From NCBI GenBank assembly GCA_002404055.1, contig DHIZ01000414.1, positions 7,173-17,532 of the forward strand: a stretch of 10,360 nt of DNA. Reading direction: 5' to 3'. The position numbers and the translations under genes are program-made. Under the pieces are notes generated by a model. It ran no database searches. It saw only the letters and a list, made by a program, of their open reading frames with translations, and was not told the origin of the DNA. Below, one piece after another: positions 7,560-10,360 of the stretch (positions are counted from its first letter, which is position 1; the number at the start of each line of letters is the position of its first letter). This DNA comes from Chloroflexi bacterium UBA4733 (GTDB lineage Bacteria; Chloroflexota; UBA4733).

Positions 7560-7825
7560 AAAAGTTGCGCGGCCTTACGGTCGCACTTACTCGTCAGTTT
7601 ACCACTGTGTTCACCGCGCTCGGTATCGGACCTCGCGGCGTGCCGCTATGCCTTGCGCGTGTAGATGACCGTGCGGTTTATGGAAGCATCTGCTGTGCCG
7701 GGATCAAAGAGAGGGAATCGGCGCCTCCTCATGCTCTTCCAAGGTCTGCGCCGTAGAGTGCAGAACAGGCAAAGAACAAGGGGAAGCGCTGCAGCGGGTC
7801 GGCGCCCGAGGCCGAGGAGGATCAC

Positions 7826-8557
7826 ATGGCAGAACGCATCTCACGACGGTTGGTACTGATGAGTTCAGCGGCGATCGGCGCCGTATACCTGGCAGGTTAC
7901 CTGGACACGCGCTCCGCCGATGCTGGCCTGGCGAGCGCCAATACCACCAGCCTGGGCGCCGTGCCGGCCGGCGGCATGGCCAGCACAACGACAGATACTG
8001 CACCCGTCGCCCAGGCCCAGGTCGCGGCGGCGACCACGGCAAACACGGCGCCAACGACGGCCCCCTCAACGGCTGCGCCACCCTCCGCCACACCGAAACC
8101 GGCGTCGACGGCGCTGCCGCAGCAAGCCGCCGCACCCGTCCGGCAAGCCGCAGCGGCCCCGCCAACGGCCACGGTACCCGTCCAACGGGCTGTGCCGCCA
8201 ACGCCGCGAACGCCGACAGCGGTTCCGCCCACGGCAACGGCAAAACCCGCGCCCACCGCGATACCGCGGCCGACCGCCACTGCGGTTCCCACCGGCCTGC
8301 GCGACGGCACCTATACCGGCGTAGGTAATAGCCGCCGTGGCGCCATTCAAGCAGCACTCACCGTCAAGGACGGGCGCATCACCAACGTCGCCATCACCGG
8401 CGCTTCTACGCAATACCCGGTCTCCTGGATCTCGCAGCTTCCTCCAGAGGTCGTCGCAGCCCAGAGTTCCCAGGTGGATCTCGTTTCGGGCGCCACGTAT
8501 AGCTCGCTGGCCTTCCAGGGTGCGGTGCGCCAGGCGATCGCCCAGGCCCAAGCCTGA
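7826..8557 (+). CDS. Membrane-anchored or exported FMN-binding domain protein with flavinylation motif
   Basis: A 243-residue protein in three parts. Residues 1-27 hold a twin-arginine-like signal (ISRRLVLMSS, Arg7-Arg8) and a hydrophobic stretch, so the rest should lie outside the cytoplasm. Residues 30-155 are a Pro/Thr/Ala linker with degenerate PxPTAT-type repeats. Residues about 157-243 form an FMN_bind domain that begins LRDGTYTGVG and contains DLVSGATYSS at 218-227. Asp218-x-x-Ser-Gly-Ala-Thr224 matches the motif to which ApbE-type enzymes attach FMN covalently through the threonine. Such domains (RnfG/NqrC-like) pass electrons across or along the membrane. AGGAGG five bases before the ATG fixes the start. 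No ApbE gene is in view. It is followed closely by an RnfD-like gene start, which fits an electron-transfer role. Confidence 0.88.
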   Translation: MAERISRRLVLMSSAAIGAVYLAGYLDTRSADAGLASANTTSLGAVPAGGMASTTTDTAPVAQAQVAAATTANTAPTTAPSTAAPPSATPKPASTALPQQAAAPVRQAAAAPPTATVPVQRAVPPTPRTPTAVPPTATAKPAPTAIPRPTATAVPTGLRDGTYTGVGNSRRGAIQAALTVKDGRITNVAITGASTQYPVSWISQLPPEVVAAQSSQVDLVSGATYSSLAFQGAVRQAIAQAQA

Positions 8558-8589
8558 CCACCACCACAAACACGAGGAGAGATTTCATC

Positions 8590-8988
8590 ATGCCCAACAG
8601 CCAGCCCGTCATACCGGCTACGAGCCGCCCACGCATCAGCATGCTTCTCGCCCAGGACCTTGGCTCGGCAGGTCAGCAAAGCGACGCGGGAGCAACCCGC
8701 CCGGCGCCGAAGCCGCGACCGCGTCAGAACCGCTTCCAGCGCTTCTTGCGCAGTCCGAAAGGTACCCTCACGCTCGTCTTCCTACCGCTGCTGTACCTCG
8801 CCGGCCTCTCCACCGGCTGGTCGCGCAGTAGGGTCTGCTGGAGTTCCGCCAGCCGGTCGCCACAGAGAGCAGCCGGCGTCAGGCCGTATTGCGCACAGAG
8901 CGCCGCTGCCGTGCCGGCGGCCTGGCCGCCCCGGCCCCGGCCACCAGCACATCGGCGCTCAATCGGCGTTCGGTCAGTTCCACAATAG
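8590..8988 (+). pseudogene. 5' fragment of a possible RnfD/NqrB-like membrane subunit, broken near 8820
   Basis: The open frame encodes 132 residues but only the first ~77 look like protein: a polar, proline- and basic-rich cytoplasmic start, then FQRFLRSPKGTLTLVFLP and the beginning of a membrane helix ending STGW. This resembles the N-terminus of RnfD/NqrB-type subunits placed next to FMN-binding proteins; I recognise it only moderately. A clear ribosome site (GAGGAGA) precedes the ATG at 8590, and it lies 32 bases after the FMN-binding gene, so it was or is co-transcribed. After about 8820 the frame reads Arg/Ser/Pro-rich sequence with no membrane helix, and that DNA instead encodes the C-terminus of an oxidoreductase on the opposite strand. 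The original gene (usually several hundred residues) therefore seems truncated. A short functional protein cannot be excluded. Confidence 0.55.
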
Positions 8989-9025
8989 GTCCATCATTTG
9001 CTCCGACGCCGGCATCCGCACCCAT
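8817..9025 (-). pseudogene. Remnant of a FAD-dependent oxidoreductase with internal deletion
   Basis: Reading the minus strand from ATG at 9025 gives MGADAGV..., then ELTERRLSADVLVAGAGAA, the first strand and glycine-rich FAD-binding turn of a Rossmann fold. The frame is then lost near 8925 and ends at a TGA at 8881-8879. From about 8927 a second frame reads GQAAGTAAALCAQYGLTPA and continues to ELQQTLLRDQ at about 8817. That is the typical C-terminal end of FAD-dependent oxidoreductases of the FAD_oxidored type (GQAAGTAAAL... then a helix 'LQxxLRxQ'). So the first ~34 and last ~37 residues survive and the intervening body, several hundred residues in intact relatives, is absent and out of frame. 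The join falls in a GGCC-rich stretch (8920-8935). No product can be active. The family often occurs beside carbohydrate catabolism genes, as here. Confidence 0.72.
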
Positions 9026-9136
9026 GGCACACGTTTGCGAATCCTAACACCAGAGTGAGCCGCTATCAATCGGGCGCAATCTTATGCGAACGCTCTCGGC
9101 AATTTTGTGCGTTTCTGCATCGACGGCTGTATGCTG

Positions 9137-9157
9137 CCGCACTGACGACCAGTGTGG
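9137..9157. promoter_or_regulatory. Imperfect palindrome upstream of the second enolase-superfamily gene
   Basis: CCGCACTG at 9137-9144 and CAGTGTGG at 9150-9157 pair at 7 of 8 positions around a 5-base centre. The site lies 29 bases before the ATG at 9187, a location suited to a repressor of the catabolic gene. A TATGCT (9130-9135) just upstream could be a -10 box, with a weak TTGTGC 19 bases before it. Confidence 0.33.
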
Positions 9158-9186
9158 TACAAAGCAGTTGAGAACGGAGCGCTCTG

Positions 9187-10320
9187 ATGAAAATCACCAA
9201 CGTCGAAACCTTTGTCATGTGGGCCGACTGGTGCAACTGGCTGTTCGTGCGAGTGGACACTGATGAGGGTCTCTACGGCTGGGGCGAAGGCTCCTTGCAC
9301 GGCAGCATCAAAGCGGTCGAGACGGCCATCCACGAACTTGGCGCTTACCTGATCGGCCGTGACCCAGCCGGCGTGGAGCGCCACTGGCAGGGCATGTATC
9401 ACGCCTGGCGCTGGCGCGGCGGCGCCATCCTGATGACCGCGTTGGCGGCGCTGGACATCGCGCTCTGGGATCTGGAAGGCAAGCGCCTGGGCGTCCCGGT
9501 CTACCGCCTGCTTGGCGGCCCCTATCGTGACCGCGTGCGCGCCTACGCCAGCCACTGGTTGCAAGGCGTCGATGACCCGGAAGTCGCCGCCGAAGGCGCA
9601 CGCGAGGCCCGGCGACGCGGCTTCAATGCCTTCAAGTTCAGCGCCATTGATCGCGCGCTGCTGCACGAGAACGAGAGCGCCGCCCTCAGCCGGGCCGAGC
9701 GGCTCATGGCCGGCGCCCGCGCCGGAGCCGGGGACGACTGCGACATCATGATCGAACTGGCCGAACTGCTCTCGCCGCGCACCGTCCTGCAACTGGCGGA
9801 ACGCCTGGCACCCTACCGCCCCTACTGGTTCGAAGAGCCCATCCCCTTCGAGAACGCCCAGGCGATGGCCACGCTACAGCGCGACCTGCGCGTACCGATC
9901 GCCACCGGCGAACGGCTGCTCTCGCGTTGGGAGTTCCGCGAGTTGCTGGAGCGCCAGGGTTGCCGCATCGTCCAGCCCGACCTCATGCATGCCGGCGGCA
10001 TCAGCGAGGTCAAGCGCATCGCCGCCCTGGCCGATACGCATTATGTCGCTGTGGCGCCCCACAACTCCGGCGGCCCCATCGTCACCCTGGCCGCCATTCA
10101 CCTCGCCGTGTCCATCCCCAACCTGCTGATCCTGGAGCAGATGGAGAAAGAGCAGGCGCTGCGCGCCGCCGTCTGCGACACGCCGCCCTTGATCGAGAAC
10201 GGCCACTTCCTGTTGCCCGACCGCCCCGGCCTCGGCGCCGACATCAACGTCGAAGCCCTGCGCGCCCACCCCTACCGTGGCCAGCCGGTGCGCGGCGACA
10301 CTGAGTCACTCTGGCGGTAG
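9187..10320 (+). CDS. Mandelate racemase/muconate lactonizing enzyme family protein with altered Asp-x-His site
   Basis: A 377-residue enolase-superfamily protein paralogous to the one at the start of the window: similar N-terminal cap (NWLFVRVDTDEGLYGWGE), TIM barrel and C-terminus. Glu216 (FEEP), Glu242 (TGER), His292 (APHNSGG) and Glu317 (LILEQ) match the DgoD metal ligands, base and dyad partner. At the end of the second metal-binding strand, where DgoD and the paralogue have Asp-x-His, this protein has Glu190-x-Ala192 (MIELAEL). Glu can still bind Mg, but the general acid histidine is missing, so the reaction may differ from a standard dehydratase. GGAG at 9176-9179 with a 7-base spacer supports the ATG at 9187. 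The substrate is unknown, probably a sugar acid. The remnant oxidoreductase upstream is divergent from it. Confidence 0.9.
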   Translation: MKITNVETFVMWADWCNWLFVRVDTDEGLYGWGEGSLHGSIKAVETAIHELGAYLIGRDPAGVERHWQGMYHAWRWRGGAILMTALAALDIALWDLEGKRLGVPVYRLLGGPYRDRVRAYASHWLQGVDDPEVAAEGAREARRRGFNAFKFSAIDRALLHENESAALSRAERLMAGARAGAGDDCDIMIELAELLSPRTVLQLAERLAPYRPYWFEEPIPFENAQAMATLQRDLRVPIATGERLLSRWEFRELLERQGCRIVQPDLMHAGGISEVKRIAALADTHYVAVAPHNSGGPIVTLAAIHLAVSIPNLLILEQMEKEQALRAAVCDTPPLIENGHFLLPDRPGLGADINVEALRAHPYRGQPVRGDTESLWR

Positions 10321-10350
10321 GGTGCGGAGAGACCCCTTCCGGCTCGCACC
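10321..10350 (+). terminator. Possible stem-loop after the second enolase-superfamily gene
   Basis: GGTGCG at 10321-10326, directly after the TAG stop, pairs with CGCACC at 10345-10350, and the stem can be lengthened by two pairs past a one-base bulge. There is no U-run within the remaining 10 bases, so terminator function is uncertain. Confidence 0.3.
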
Positions 10351-10360
10351 GCTCGCCAGG

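Larger units (their letters stand above)
7484..7825. other. Divergent intergenic region between metallopeptidase and FMN-binding genes
   Basis: About 340 bases without a credible gene on either strand. The minus-strand promoter and inverted repeat occupy the left part. No good -35/-10 pair was found for the plus-strand FMN-binding gene; the right part (7560-7800) shows no tRNA-like fold or repeat. Confidence 0.55.

Noticed and set aside
7058..7756. 232-codon plus-strand open frame opposite the metallopeptidase
   Set aside because: Arg/Gln-rich shadow translation; the minus strand has HExxH and membrane helices.
9082..9792. 236-codon minus-strand open frame opposite the second enolase-superfamily gene
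   Set aside because: Antisense shadow; its sequence mirrors the conserved plus-strand protein and has no domain features.
1..10360. CRISPR array, tRNA or rRNA genes, insertion sequence or integrase
   Set aside because: No spaced direct repeats, no tRNA cloverleaf or rRNA segment, and no transposase or integrase motif was found on either strand.

Overview
The window is high-GC bacterial DNA (one counted line in the last gene is 43/60 G+C) with short intergenic gaps and mixed ATG, GTG and TTG starts. Gene content points to a Chloroflexota-type genome, possibly Thermomicrobia-like: several DgoD-like enolase-superfamily enzymes, a Tat-like sugar-binding lipoprotein, a BNR-propeller/MoaD pair, a DUF5678-like/retropepsin pair, and an FMN-binding protein with a Pro/Thr/Ala linker. 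That assignment is inference from gene style; there is no rRNA or other marker here.

Layout. (1) 200-1348 (+): an enolase-superfamily sugar-acid dehydratase with a complete DgoD-like active site. (2) 1416-2933 (-): a solute-binding lipoprotein of a carbohydrate ABC importer, without permease or ATPase genes in view. (3) A divergent intergenic region, then 3329-4444 (+), an Asp-box (BNR) beta-propeller overlapping by 4 bp a MoaD/ThiS-type ubiquitin-like protein (4441-4737) that ends in Gly-Gly. A strong hairpin follows. (4) 4779-5477 (-): a two-gene unit of lower GC, a DUF5678-like protein followed by a retropepsin-like aspartic protease. (5) 5684-7483 (-): a YugP-type membrane zinc metallopeptidase and rlmN, tightly coupled. 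A possible promoter has a perfect inverted repeat over its -10 element. (6) 7826-8557 (+): a Tat-like, anchored FMN-binding protein with a flavinylation motif, followed by a gene (from 8590) that starts like an RnfD/NqrB-type membrane subunit but breaks off near 8820. (7) 8817-9025 (-): a remnant of a FAD-dependent oxidoreductase in which the first ~34 and last ~37 residues are joined out of frame, with the body missing. (8) 9187-10320 (+): a second DgoD-like enolase-superfamily protein in which the usual Asp-x-His is Glu-x-Ala.

How the genes fit together. The two enolase-superfamily genes, the sugar-binding lipoprotein and the FAD-oxidoreductase remnant suggest a carbohydrate or sugar-acid catabolic neighbourhood. 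The FMN-binding protein and truncated RnfD-like gene suggest a small extracytoplasmic electron-transfer cluster that has lost its distal part. The most unusual spot is 8815-8935, where two breakpoints lie within about 110 bp and destroy two genes. It is either a deletion scar or an assembly join. The propeller/ubiquitin-like pair is the best candidate for a poorly described functional system.
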